DNA of 64,000 bases from JAAOIF01 sp965206195 (GTDB lineage: Bacteria; Pseudomonadota; Gammaproteobacteria; PS1; Pseudothioglobaceae): NCBI GenBank assembly GCA_965206195.1, contig CBDBIZ010000011.1, positions 1,426,001-1,490,000 on the forward strand, given 5' to 3'. Positions 18,015 to 27,168 of this stretch are shown here, one piece after another. Every line of letters starts with the position of its first letter. Position 1 is the first letter of the stretch. The notes under the pieces are model-generated. The model searched no databases. It saw nothing but the letters and a program-made list of their open reading frames with translations, and was not told where the DNA came from. Both the position numbers and the translations under genes were made by a program.

Positions 18015-20144
18015 ATGTCTCAACCAATGAATGACCCCCACTATCAAAGAGAATCTCAAAAGTACGATACCCCAATCCCTTCTAGGGAGCATATTCTTGG
18101 TTTTATCAAAAAGAATACTCTAACCAAATACGAGTTGTATGATTTACTTGAGATTGATAATCATCAAAAAAAACCACTGACACATCGTCTTAAAGCAATG
18201 GTTCGAGACCAGCAACTCAGTTGCAATCGAGAAGGCGAATTTAGTGTTTTTAGTGGCAAAACTGGTGTTATGACAGGTACAGTAATTGCCAATCCTAAAG
18301 GTTTTGGTTTTGTTGTATTAGATGAAGGTGGCAAAGATTTACGCCTTTCTGCCAAACAAATGCAGCTGGTATTTCATGGTGATAAAGTTAGGGTACGTCT
18401 ACTTAATCAGCGCGGCGATGCACAGATTGTTAAAGTGCTAAAAAGCGTGAAAACTCTGGTAGGACGTCTGCATTTAGACCAAAAAGGCGCTTATGTGGTG
18501 GTTGATGATAAGCGTATTAAACACAATATTAGCATTCCTGAGATTAATCAAGACAATACCGACGAACAAATTGTTATTGTTGAAATTATCAAATCTCCAA
18601 CCCTCAAAACATTGGCAATTGGGAAAATTGTTCAAATTCTGGGCAGTTATATGGATGAAGGAGTAGAAACTCAATCAGCACTTTACCGCAATAATATTCC
18701 CGTTGATTTCTCTAAAGAAGCCTTAACGCAAACTGATAATCTACCAGCCACAGTCACTGATAATGATAAAAAAGATCGTGTTGATATTACTCAAATGAAG
18801 TTGGTTACCATTGATGGCGAAGATTCTCGCGATTTTGATGATGCTGTTTATGCACAGCCGAACAATAATGGCTGGAAATTAGTAGTAGCAATTGCGGATG
18901 TATCACATTATGTCAAAGAGGGTAGTGCCTTAGATATTGATGCAATTAACCGAGGTAATTCGGTGTATTTTCCGCGACGCGTTGTGCCTATGCTACCCGA
19001 GGTGTTGTCAAATGGCTTGTGCTCTATCAATCCTAATGTTGAGCGTTTGTGTATGACTTGTGAGATGAATATCGATACACAAGGCAATTTATTGGACTAT
19101 AAATTTTATCCCGCAGTAATATTCTCTCATGCACGTTTGACTTATACCAAGGTCAGCCAAATTCTACAACAGCATGATACTGATTTAATCCAGCAATACG
19201 CAAGTGTAATGGATAATTTAAATACACTTTATGATTTATATAAAACCCTTAAAGTCGCTAGAATTAAGCGCGGAGTGATGGATTTTGACCGTATTGAGAG
19301 CCAAATTTTGTTTAATGACAATGGAAAAATTGATAACATTGTTGCTCGTTCTCGTAACGATGCACATAAGTTAATTGAAGAGTGTATGTTGATGGCAAAC
19401 CAAGCTACAGCCAAGTTTTTAGCGCATAATAATGAGGATTTTCTCTATCGCATTCATCCTAAGCCTACTGCTGAAAAAGTAGAAGTAGCTCGCCAATTTT
19501 TAACCGCAGTGGATTTAACGCTAGAAGGTGGCATGCAGCCTGAATCTAAGGATTTTGCTAAAGTATTAGAAGCGGCAAAAGGCCGAGATGATGAAAACAT
19601 TATCAAAACTGTGGTTTTGCGCACCATGAAGCAAGCGGTATACACCCCTGCAAACGAAGGACATTTTGGCTTGGCATTTGAAGACTACACGCACTTCACC
19701 TCACCGATTAGGCGTTATCCTGATTTACTGGTACACCGTGCTATTAAGCGAGTACTTAATAAAAATAAAAGAAAGCCGAGCAAAAAAATGATTGAAACTG
19801 GTACGCATTTATCCGCGACTGAACGCCGAGCAGACAATGCTACGCGTGATGTCGAGCAATGGCTAAAATGCGAATACATGCGTGATAAAGTTGGTGAGAC
19901 CTTTAACGGTGTTATTTCTGGTGTAGCGAACTTTGGCATCTTTATCGAACTCATTGATGTATTTGTTGAAGGCATGATTGCGCTGCGCGATATGAAAGAC
20001 GATTATTATATTTTTGATGATATTCACCACCAACTCAAAGGTGAGCGCACAGGAAAAATTTATCAATTAGGTGATGCTATCAAAATTCAAGTTGCCTCAG
20101 TTAATTTGGACGATAGGCAAATGGTATTTATACCAGCTCAATAA
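18015..20144 (+). CDS. rnr: Ribonuclease R
   Basis: Processive 3'-5' exoribonuclease of the RNB family that degrades structured RNA. The 709 residues contain an N-terminal winged-helix-like region, cold-shock domains (GFGFVVLDEGG), the RNB catalytic domain with TIDGEDSRDFDDAVYA giving the metal-binding aspartates near residue 270-280, YTHFTSPIRRYPDL, and a C-terminal S1 domain. It is shorter than E. coli RNase R (813), mainly lacking the basic tail. Length and S1 domain favour RNase R over RNase II. It ends the hflK run and converges with pxpC. Confidence 0.95.
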   Translation: MSQPMNDPHYQRESQKYDTPIPSREHILGFIKKNTLTKYELYDLLEIDNHQKKPLTHRLKAMVRDQQLSCNREGEFSVFSGKTGVMTGTVIANPKGFGFVVLDEGGKDLRLSAKQMQLVFHGDKVRVRLLNQRGDAQIVKVLKSVKTLVGRLHLDQKGAYVVVDDKRIKHNISIPEINQDNTDEQIVIVEIIKSPTLKTLAIGKIVQILGSYMDEGVETQSALYRNNIPVDFSKEALTQTDNLPATVTDNDKKDRVDITQMKLVTIDGEDSRDFDDAVYAQPNNNGWKLVVAIADVSHYVKEGSALDIDAINRGNSVYFPRRVVPMLPEVLSNGLCSINPNVERLCMTCEMNIDTQGNLLDYKFYPAVIFSHARLTYTKVSQILQQHDTDLIQQYASVMDNLNTLYDLYKTLKVARIKRGVMDFDRIESQILFNDNGKIDNIVARSRNDAHKLIEECMLMANQATAKFLAHNNEDFLYRIHPKPTAEKVEVARQFLTAVDLTLEGGMQPESKDFAKVLEAAKGRDDENIIKTVVLRTMKQAVYTPANEGHFGLAFEDYTHFTSPIRRYPDLLVHRAIKRVLNKNKRKPSKKMIETGTHLSATERRADNATRDVEQWLKCEYMRDKVGETFNGVISGVANFGIFIELIDVFVEGMIALRDMKDDYYIFDDIHHQLKGERTGKIYQLGDAIKIQVASVNLDDRQMVFIPAQ

Positions 20145-20178
20145 TTGTTGGTACTTGTATTTAGCAAAAAAATATAAA

Positions 20179-20208
20179 TTTTTAAAATTCGCTACTGAAT
20201 TTTAAAAA
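20179..20208. terminator. Bidirectional hairpin between rnr and pxpC
   Basis: Perfect 12-base inverted repeat (arms 20179-20190 and 20197-20208) with a six-base loop, flanked by A and T runs. It sits between the convergent genes rnr and pxpC and overlaps the last codons of pxpC. This geometry fits a shared terminator, although the stem is almost entirely A-T. Confidence 0.55.
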
Positions 20209-21106
20209 ACGCATTAAATTGTTGGCGTTGTTGTTGTGCTTCGCTAATCGTGATTAATTTAAATCGTATATTGGCTGTGGCTTGTGTTTGTGCTAGCTTG
20301 GCTAAATCAAGTGAGAATACTGTGCCAACCTTAGGATAACCACCAATAGTAGGTGCATCTTTGAGCAAAATAATCGGCAAACCATCATTGACAATCTCTA
20401 CACTGCCATAACTAATACCTTCTGAAACCATCTGAGGGTTTTTAATCGCAATAGGTGCACCGTTTAAGCGACAACCTGTTCTGTCACTAGCATTACTCAC
20501 AGTATAAGTTTGATTGAAAAATAAATCCCGTTGGCTGATGCTAAAGTTATTAAATTGATAACTGGGCAATAATCGCAAGTTAATGTCTTGTGTGTAATCT
20601 GGTAGATATTGTGGACTTGTAAACCGATTATTGTTTTGCTTGGACGGTTGTAATGGTGAGCAGCTTAACACATCATTGACAGCTATTTTACTGCCGATAT
20701 TTTCGCGTAAATTAACCGATCTTGAGCCAAATAATACCGGTGTATCAAACCCACCGGTAACTGCCAAATACGCACGTATGCCATTTTTTGCGCCGCCCCA
20801 ACTCAATATATCTCCTTGGTTAATTTGCAAGCTATGCCACATAGGTGCAGTTGTGTTGTTTATTTTAAAGTCTAAATTAGCACCAGTTAGTGCAACGTTC
20901 ATGTTATCAAGTGCTACTAACTGTAGCGCGCCAAAAGTAATTTCTAATACCGCATCATTGGTGCAATTATTCAATAAATGATTAGCCCAAGCATAAGCGT
21001 GTTCGTCCATCACACCTGATTGGGCCATGCCATATACGCCGTGATTAAAACGACCACGGTCCTGAATACAGGCTAAAAAACCAGCCTTAACAACTTTGAA
21101 ACTCAT
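20192..21106 (-). CDS. pxpC: 5-oxoprolinase subunit C
   Basis: Biotin-dependent carboxylase-like (carboxyltransferase fold) subunit of the ATP-dependent 5-oxoprolinase PxpABC, which converts 5-oxoproline to glutamate. Start placed at 21106 (MSFKVVKAGF), overlapping the end of pxpB by 20 bases; an upstream in-frame ATG at 21157 would overlap by 71 bases. From 21106 there are 304 residues (E. coli about 310). Motifs IQDRGRFNHGVYG, AITGANLDFKIN-like ALTGANLDFKIN, and IGGYPKVGTV match the family. Last gene of the pxpA-B-C unit. Confidence 0.94.
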   Translation of the reverse strand: MSFKVVKAGFLACIQDRGRFNHGVYGMAQSGVMDEHAYAWANHLLNNCTNDAVLEITFGALQLVALDNMNVALTGANLDFKINNTTAPMWHSLQINQGDILSWGGAKNGIRAYLAVTGGFDTPVLFGSRSVNLRENIGSKIAVNDVLSCSPLQPSKQNNNRFTSPQYLPDYTQDINLRLLPSYQFNNFSISQRDLFFNQTYTVSNASDRTGCRLNGAPIAIKNPQMVSEGISYGSVEIVNDGLPIILLKDAPTIGGYPKVGTVFSLDLAKLAQTQATANIRFKLITISEAQQQRQQFNAFFKIQ

Positions 21107-21758
21107 GCTTGCTAATCGGGTTAAATTTAACTTTGTCGCCAATTTTAAATTTATCAATGTTGTTTGGATTATTTAGGGATAAATCAATCGGCGTGCGTCC
21201 GATAATATTCCATCCACCTGATGAGTCAGCAGGATAGATAGCAGTTTGATTGTCTGCGATACCGACGCTACCTGCAGGAATTTGAATGCGAGGCGTGGCA
21301 AGTCTAGGTGCTTGAATGCGTGCATCTACTTCACCTAAAAATGCAAATCCAGGACTAAAACCAATGGCATATACTAAGTATTGTATTGATGAGTGAATGT
21401 TAATAAAACTGTTTAAATCTAGTTGCTTTTGATCCAGTAAGCACGCCAAATCTAGTCCAACATCAATTCCATAATAAACAGGAATCTCAATCAATTTAGG
21501 ACTAGTAACTTCGCTACTGGTGGCATTATTTTTTAAACAAGCCTCAACTTGTTCGCAGAATTGTTGGTAGTTGACTAAATTTAGGTCATAAGTGACCAAT
21601 AGCGAAGTGTAAGAGGGGGTTAAATCAATGATAAACTCAGACAGTTGGGTTTTTAGTTGATTGATTGCTTGGGCAATTTTTGCAGGCAAGGTGGGGCTGA
21701 TTTTGTCTCCAAAATAAAGAATAATTGAGTTTTCTCCCGCTAAAGTTATTTTGCACAT
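21087..21758 (-). CDS. pxpB: 5-oxoprolinase subunit B
   Basis: KipI-like subunit of 5-oxoprolinase. The 223-residue protein contains the conserved YAIGFSPGFAFLGEVD, TPRIQIPAGSVGIADNQTAIYP cut here to its ends TPRIQIPAG and QTAIYP, and SSGGWNIIGRTP. It overlaps pxpA by one base at its start and pxpC at its end, a tightly coupled three-gene unit for recycling 5-oxoproline formed from glutamine or glutathione. Confidence 0.94.
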   Translation of the reverse strand: MCKITLAGENSIILYFGDKISPTLPAKIAQAINQLKTQLSEFIIDLTPSYTSLLVTYDLNLVNYQQFCEQVEACLKNNATSSEVTSPKLIEIPVYYGIDVGLDLACLLDQKQLDLNSFINIHSSIQYLVYAIGFSPGFAFLGEVDARIQAPRLATPRIQIPAGSVGIADNQTAIYPADSSGGWNIIGRTPIDLSLNNPNNIDKFKIGDKVKFNPISKHEFQSC

Positions 21759-22411
21759 TATGTTGAGTATTTTAACTGTTGCAACGCCTCAACTGAGGCA
21801 GAATTATCACTGTGAAAACAAATGCTATGACAATTTTGTTTGGATAAAAACTGGTGATATTGTTTGATAATTGTATCAACCTGAGTTAAAACTGCACCAG
21901 ATTCGCTTCTGGGCAATATTTTGCCGTTGTTATAAGCTCTGTCGGCAAACAATTCTGATTGTAAATTAACCCAAGTTTGAACTTTAAAACCTGTTGGCAC
22001 AACAAGATGTAGATTTTTATCAACAGCCTGAATAACTTTAACCATCGTTTGCAATACTGCAGGCTTATTAACCATATCATGATACAAAGCACCGTGTGGT
22101 TTGATATAAGTTAATTTAGCAGCATTGTCAGCACAATGCTTCTTGAGGCTTGATACTTGCCTATAAATTAGCTCAAACAACACATTATTATTCAAGTTAT
22201 GGCTTATTCGCCCAAAGTTTTCTTTGTCTGCGTAACTAGGATGTGCGCCAATCGTTACTTTATTTTTTAGTGCAAGTTGAATGGTTTGAACCATACTTTT
22301 ATCGTCGCCTGCATGCCCACCACAAGCGATATTTGCCATATTAATTAATGGCATTATTACAGCATCTGGATTTGGTATTAAGCATTCGCCTAGATCGCAG
22401 TTGATTAACAT
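21758..22411 (-). CDS. pxpA: 5-oxoprolinase subunit A (LamB/YcsF family)
   Basis: LamB/YcsF-family subunit of 5-oxoprolinase that phosphorylates and opens the 5-oxoproline ring with PxpBC. The start MLINCDLGE and the stretches NIACGGHAGD, GAHPSYADKENFGR and YIKPHGALYHDM are diagnostic. With 217 residues it is shorter than the usual 245-250, the difference lying in the second half; all motifs named are intact. It is first in the unit and divergent from the dUTPase gene, 51 bases apart. Confidence 0.94.
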   Translation of the reverse strand: MLINCDLGECLIPNPDAVIMPLINMANIACGGHAGDDKSMVQTIQLALKNKVTIGAHPSYADKENFGRISHNLNNNVLFELIYRQVSSLKKHCADNAAKLTYIKPHGALYHDMVNKPAVLQTMVKVIQAVDKNLHLVVPTGFKVQTWVNLQSELFADRAYNNGKILPRSESGAVLTQVDTIIKQYHQFLSKQNCHSICFHSDNSASVEALQQLKYST

Positions 22412-22462
22412 TTGTTTCCCATACGTTTATAATTTAGCGTTTTTATATTATAAGTTTTACTG

Positions 22463-23113
22463 ATGAACAAAATTGCACAAATGTTTGCCTTGCAGCAAAA
22501 ACTAAATGATGAAACTAACGGCATAATATGGACTGAAGGTGCTACCAAAGAAGGTCGTCAGATTTCATGGTTGCGTTGCATTTACATGGAAGCCGCTGAG
22601 GCAATTGATTCATTTAACTGGAAGCATTGGAAAGATATTGAGGCTGCGCCCGACTTAGATAATGCCAAGGTTGAGTTGGTCGATATTTGGCATTTTATTA
22701 TGAGTGAAGCCATTCATTTTGGCGACACACAATTTGCACAGGCATATACTGACATACAGTCTGAAAAAGAAATAAATCCAGAACTAATGGTGGAGATTTT
22801 AGAACAAATTGTTGCAGCTGCAAGCGGTGCAAATGTTGACAAATCACAAAACGCATTATATGAAATAACCAGTTTATTTTTTAAGGCTTTAACAACTATG
22901 AGTATGGATGTGACAGAGTTGTATAAGCATTATTTGGTTAAAAATCAACTTAATATTTTTAGGCAAAATAATGGCTATAAAGACGGTACTTATAGCAAAA
23001 CATGGGATACAGTTGAAGACAATGTGGTGGCCTACCAGATTATGGATATACACCCAGAATTAAGTCCTGAGGAATTTTACCAAAAGCTCGAAACAGCATA
23101 TAAGGCACTTTAA
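22463..23113 (+). CDS. dUTP diphosphatase, dimeric (all-alpha) type
   Basis: Hydrolyses dUTP to dUMP, preventing uracil incorporation into DNA. The 216-residue protein is of the all-alpha dUTPase_2 family, not the trimeric Dut type: the metal-binding pattern ExxE...ExxD is seen as YMEAAEAIDS with KHWKD, and later NAKVELVDIWHF. It sits between divergent pxpA and the dead selD. A trimeric dut gene is not in the window. Confidence 0.88.
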   Translation: MNKIAQMFALQQKLNDETNGIIWTEGATKEGRQISWLRCIYMEAAEAIDSFNWKHWKDIEAAPDLDNAKVELVDIWHFIMSEAIHFGDTQFAQAYTDIQSEKEINPELMVEILEQIVAAASGANVDKSQNALYEITSLFFKALTTMSMDVTELYKHYLVKNQLNIFRQNNGYKDGTYSKTWDTVEDNVVAYQIMDIHPELSPEEFYQKLETAYKAL

Positions 23114-23124
23114 GCAAATAACTC

Positions 23125-23380
23125 ATGATGAAGTTTAATAATTCAAACCATTCAAATATTAAACTGACTAAGTACAGTCAAGGGTAAGGTTGTGGTTGCA
23201 AAATCTCACCAAAAGTGCTGGATATGATTTTGGCCTCATCACTAAACGAGATAAATGATTCTAATTTATTAGTGGGCAATAAGTTCCGCGATGATGCTGC
23301 AGTATATGATTTGGGCAACGGTGAGGCAGTTATTAGTACGACAGATTTTTTATGCCGATTATCAATGATGCTTACAGTTG
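23125..23380 (+). pseudogene. selD: selD (selenophosphate synthase) remnant, broken
   Basis: Starting at ATG 23125 the frame reads LTKYSQG, then a TAA stop at 23185-23187, then GCGCKISPKVLD and NLLVGNKFRDDAAVYDLGN, VISTTDF. This is the N-terminus of SelD; the expected text around the break is SxGxGCGCK. Next to a run of six T (23345-23351) one T appears lost: shifting frame restores FMPIINDAY, the continuation of SelD. Similarity then ends, so about three quarters of the gene is gone. The stop replaces the small residue before GCGCK, not the catalytic Cys/Sec position, and is TAA, so it is not selenocysteine. No selA, selB or selU is in view. Confidence 0.88.
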
Positions 23381-23397
23381 ATATTGACAAAATACAT

Positions 23398-24945
23398 TTA
23401 AAGCACAACCAAAGCATTCGCATCAGATAAATCTTGCAGTGATAAGTGAGTATCAGATAGTGTAATACTGACATAACTTTGTCCATCGTCTGTACCATCA
23501 GCATCTATATGCACAATGTTATTATTGCCTAAACTTTCCACACTCACAAAATCAGCGATATTTTAGCCTTGTTGATAATCAATTAAATCCGAGATGCCTA
23601 ATTTGTCGCTTTCAGATAAGTTAAAGTCGGTAATGGTGTCGTTGCCATTGTTATTATTATACACAAAGGTATCATTACCTAAGCCACCACTTAAAGTATC
23701 ATCTCCTTGATTACCAGTAATTGTGTCATCTCCTGCCAAACCTCTGATAATATTATCATCTTCATCACCAACTAGTTGATTGCTATTTTCATCACCAGTT
23801 TGAATAACATCAATACTTAGCGTTTTAGAACTACTTACAGTGTCTGAGTTTGAAGACTCAGTTGATGTTACTTCAATTTCTACATTCAGATGACCTGAGA
23901 AGTTGCCTGTTATTAGTTGTAGATTATTTAAATCGTTTTGACTTAGTAAATAAGAGCCATCTGCTTGTTTCGTTCCATTATTAAGTGTTGCTTCGCTTGG
24001 TAGGTTTTTGACACTGATACTGAGTGTTTCAGAGCCATCAATATCATTGAGAATTGCGGTAATTGGCAGAGCTAGTGTTGAGTTAGAAGCTACTTTCAAA
24101 ACATTATTTGAACTAATCACTACATTATCCACCATCAGTGATGAACTGGCTACTTTGTCTAATAAGTTGGCAACGGCAAGATTGAGTTTGCCACTATTTG
24201 TTGCCACATATTAAAACTTCTGCCAGCCATCAGATGCGCCAACATCACCCACAGTTGAAACGTCCGATAGTTTAAAACTATCAGTATCAATTTTAACCAG
24301 TGTAAAATCATTATAAGGGCCATCATCGTCAGTGGTAAAGATATACTCAAATGAGATAATATCGCCTTGTTTTATGTCAATTACCGTTTGCATCGCAGAA
24401 CCATTGGCGGCATTACCGTTGAAAGTATCTAACTTGCCATTATCCATATTCATAAAACCTTTCAAGCACATTTTGGTCAACCGCGCCATATCCAGTGGTG
24501 AGTCTTGCCATGTAGCCATCATTATCAGCTGAGTTAAATTCATCATAACTGCTGACTACATCTACATCATCCACGCTTTGCCAGTTGTTCAGATTGCCTG
24601 AAGCGAAATCAAACACATAGTCATTGGTTTCAATAAGTAAGAGTGGGCTATCTGCTCTAGCAACCACTTCTACATTAATATTACTGTGATAAGTGTTGCC
24701 ATTACCGTCTGTTGCCGTATAACTCAGGGTCTCTAGTCCACTATAGTTATCATTCGGTATTATTTTGATATTGCTATTTTCATCAATAGAGCTAATAGAG
24801 TTTTCACTTTCAATATTAGTGATAGTTATATCATTTGCACCGATATTATTTATAATGGTGCTTTTATCAATTACCAGTAGTCTACCGCTAATTTAACGGT
24901 TGCTAAATTATCTTGTTGCTATTGTTCATCATTCGTTAAACTCAT
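23398..24945 (-). pseudogene. Decayed RTX / cadherin-like type I secreted protein
   Basis: Minus-strand frames join into one degraded secreted protein. From 24945 the start MSLTNDEQ is followed at once by a stop; then a cadherin/Ig-like segment (ISSIDENSNIKIIPNDNYSG... ending NVEVVARAD), a frameshift near 24460, a lectin-like segment (DIKQGDIISFEYIFTT), an in-frame TAA at 24211-24213, a second cadherin-like segment, RTX nonapeptides (GDDTITGNQGDDTLSGGLGND), an in-frame TAA at 23563-23565 and a T1SS-type C-terminal block ending DANALVVL with TAA at 23398-23400. Large adhesins or RTX proteins have this order. Function is lost. Confidence 0.8.
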
Positions 24946-25583
24946 GATTTTTCTCTCTTGTGTATATTTAGTTGTAAAAAGTATTTTTGTGGTTAATATC
25001 GCATGTATGAACATCCAAGTAAATAGACCAATAAAAGTAATCCTAAATAATCTATAGAATATCGCTCCATAAATAGTACTCCATACTTTATATTCTCCAT
25101 GTAAACTCACTTTTAGGTCTTCATGTAATTTATAAGTTTCTGAGCCATTATTTAATATGAAAATTGTCATATAAACAAACAACCCTATAAAAAAATATAA
25201 AACACCATTAAATATTTTTTTAACTCTTTTGTGAACGCGATGAGTTGCATTTTCTTTATACCAAGCCAGTCTTTAATAAAAATTTCAATGGTCGTCATAA
25301 AAACAAACCAAAAAACCCCTTGATATGACACACACAGCGGTATCATCTTTTCCCGATAAGCCACTGAAATATTAACCCAGTATTGCGTTTTTGGGAACAG
25401 TTCTAAGAGTTGAGCGTTATATTGCCCTAAATTAAACATCCACTTATCAATCGGGGTGTTGAGCAAATACACACTGGCAATCGAATAAAATACCGCTAAT
25501 AAAATATAGATTTTAACAAAGCGTTTTTCTAGTGGCGCTAACTTGTATTTTTTTGTTCTTTCTTGTAGTTGTATTATTTTTCA
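24919..25583 (-). pseudogene. Frameshifted membrane protein, unknown
   Basis: Two overlapping minus-strand frames together describe a membrane protein of about 220 residues. The upstream half (from about 25580) reads LAPLEKRFVKIYILLAVF, a membrane segment, then WMFNLGQYNAQLLELFP; near 25265 the frame shifts, after which WYKENATHRVHKRVKKIF and further membrane segments (VLYFFIGLFVYMTIFIL, LFRITFIGLFTWMFIHAIL) continue to 24919. No in-frame ATG was found at its 5' end. It lies just upstream of the RTX remnant. No family was recognised. Confidence 0.55.
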
Positions 25584-25677
25584 TTGTTTAGTGTTTTAGT
25601 TGTTTTTAACTAAATTTCCGAATTATACTCAATTTGTTTCTTTTTTTTACAAGCACTATTTCAACGTTTCTTATTAT

Positions 25678-25960
25678 CTAAGCTACTTTTAAGTAATCAT
25701 CCTCATTCAAATCCTGCCACTGCTTTACACCACTTAATTCGTCACCTAAAAGCTATCCATCATTATTGCTGTCCAAGACTTGCAGTTGCGCGAGTGTTGA
25801 CACTTGGTTGTTACTATTAACAAAAGACTCTGTAAGATTAGCCACACTTGGTGCATTATCATCTTCACTAACAATGCTATAGAATGCTCTTTTAGCAGCA
25901 GGTTTATCACCCATATAAATCAAAGTTATCTAGTGTGTCACCTAAAGCATAATCAAGCAC
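25678..25960 (-). pseudogene. C-terminal remnant of a second RTX-type Ca-binding protein
   Basis: The minus strand reads KPAAKRAFYSIVSEDDNAPS, then STLAQLQVLDSNNDG, a TAG stop, then LLGDELSGVKQWQDLNEDD and a TAG at 25678-25680. The pattern LxxLQVLDSNNDGxLxxxEL followed by WQDLNxD is an EF-hand-like calcium motif common in large hemolysin-type secreted proteins. A one-base frameshift near 25912 separates an upstream piece (LDYALGDTLDNFDLY). It is therefore multiply broken. Confidence 0.6.
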
Positions 25961-26057
25961 AGCTTTGAGCCGCACGAAACTCTTCGTAAGTAATCCATTC
26001 ATCTGTAATGGTTTAATCGCACACTACAAGATGAGCTTGTTGATTACAATCTTTAAG

Positions 26058-26252
26058 ACACCGAAACGGTTAACGAGAAAATGGGTGATTATTTGTTTTA
26101 GTACAATGCTAAACGACCACATTATGGACTTGGGCAAATATCGCCGATTGAGTATATTAAAATGAATGAAAAGAAATATAGGAAAAAGTGCAATAGCGTT
26201 AGCGTGTTATGGACGCATATAACTACTTGTGGATTATTACGACCCTATGTAT
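26058..26252 (+). pseudogene. IS transposase/integrase C-terminal remnant (copy 2)
   Basis: One frame reads NEKMGDYLF, a TAG (26100-26102) where tryptophan is expected, then YNAKRPHYGLGQISPIEYIK and KYRKKCN...LWTHIT. This is the C-terminal end of an rve-type transposase (IS3/IS481-like: motif YNxxRPHxxLG followed by SPIEY). The DNA at 26157-26240 repeats 13378-13440, with an eight-base insertion (gcgttagc) relative to that copy. The frame runs on toward the M48 gene, so its upstream part should not be counted as M48 protein. Confidence 0.75.
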
Positions 26253-26358
26253 GATTATCAGATTAAAAATAAATCCAATTGTATTGTTTTTTAAGGCGAT
26301 GCAGGCGAAGTGCTTAGCTACATTCAAAATTTACACTCCTCAAAAGGACATTAAAAAA

Positions 26359-27168
26359 ATGAATAAAATCCAACATTATTTACTACTAAGTGTTTTATTA
26401 CTAACTTTAAGCGGTTGTTTGACACAAAGCACTCGACAAGGTCAAGTTGGTATTGAGCGCAAACAATTACTGTTAGTATCAGACCAACAAATGATTCAAG
26501 GTGCTCAGCAGGCTTACGCTGAGATTATTAATGATGCTAAAGAGGAAAAGAACTTAAACACTAATAAAGCCATGTTAAGGCGTATTCGCACTATTGCTAA
26601 TCGCTTAATCGCTCAGGTTGGTGTATTTCGCACAGATGCTAAAAACTGGGCATGGGAGAGTAATTTAATTGAGTCTGATACCCTGAATGCTTGGTGCATG
26701 CCAGGTGGAAAAATTATGTTTTACAGTGGCATTATTACCAGACTCAAACTAAATGATGATGAAATCGCCGCTATTATGGGGCATGAAATCTCTCATGCAC
26801 TGCGTGAACATGGGCGTGAGCGCGCCTCACAGCAGTTACTTAGTAGAGCAAGTCTTAACTTATTTAGTTCGCTAACAGGGGTTAAAGGTGGCGGGCTTGA
26901 TTTGACCAATTTGGTGCTTAATACCACGATTTTATTGCCTAATAGTCGCACACATGAGACCGAAGCCGACAGAATGGGAGTGGAACTTGCTGCTAGAGCT
27001 GGGTACGACCCCAGATATGCTGCCAATGTTTGGCGCAAAATGTCCAGAGAAAGAAAAACTAGAAGTGTTGAAATACTCAGCACACATCCGTCTAATGAGT
27101 CACGCATTACTGATTTAGAAAATTACGGCAATAGAGTGCTACCCTTGTATGAAAAATCTAAATCTTAA
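26359..27168 (+). CDS. M48-family metalloprotease, lipoprotein
   Basis: Zinc metalloprotease probably anchored in an envelope membrane and acting on misfolded envelope proteins (BepA/LoiP-like). Start placed at 26359 because MNKIQHYLLLSVLLLTLSGC is a lipoprotein signal with lipobox LSGC; the same frame is open upstream only through the IS remnant. The 269-residue protein has the zinc motif HEISHALREH near residue 143 and the third ligand in ETEADRMG near 204. There is no TPR domain, so it resembles LoiP (YggG) more than BepA. It overlaps convergent yfaE by 11 bases. Confidence 0.9.
   Translation: MNKIQHYLLLSVLLLTLSGCLTQSTRQGQVGIERKQLLLVSDQQMIQGAQQAYAEIINDAKEEKNLNTNKAMLRRIRTIANRLIAQVGVFRTDAKNWAWESNLIESDTLNAWCMPGGKIMFYSGIITRLKLNDDEIAAIMGHEISHALREHGRERASQQLLSRASLNLFSSLTGVKGGGLDLTNLVLNTTILLPNSRTHETEADRMGVELAARAGYDPRYAANVWRKMSRERKTRSVEILSTHPSNESRITDLENYGNRVLPLYEKSKS

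Noticed and set aside
23185..23187. In-frame stop in selD read as a selenocysteine codon
   Set aside because: It is TAA, not TGA, and lies two residues before the catalytic Cys/Sec position, which still encodes Cys.
25690..25710. TTCAAATCCTGCC resembling a tRNA T-loop/3' end
   Set aside because: No acceptor, D-arm or anticodon arm can be built around it; it lies inside the RTX-like remnant.
26209..26358. N-terminal extension of 50 residues for the M48 protease
   Set aside because: The extension is the IS transposase tail in another context; a lipoprotein signal peptide starts at 26359.
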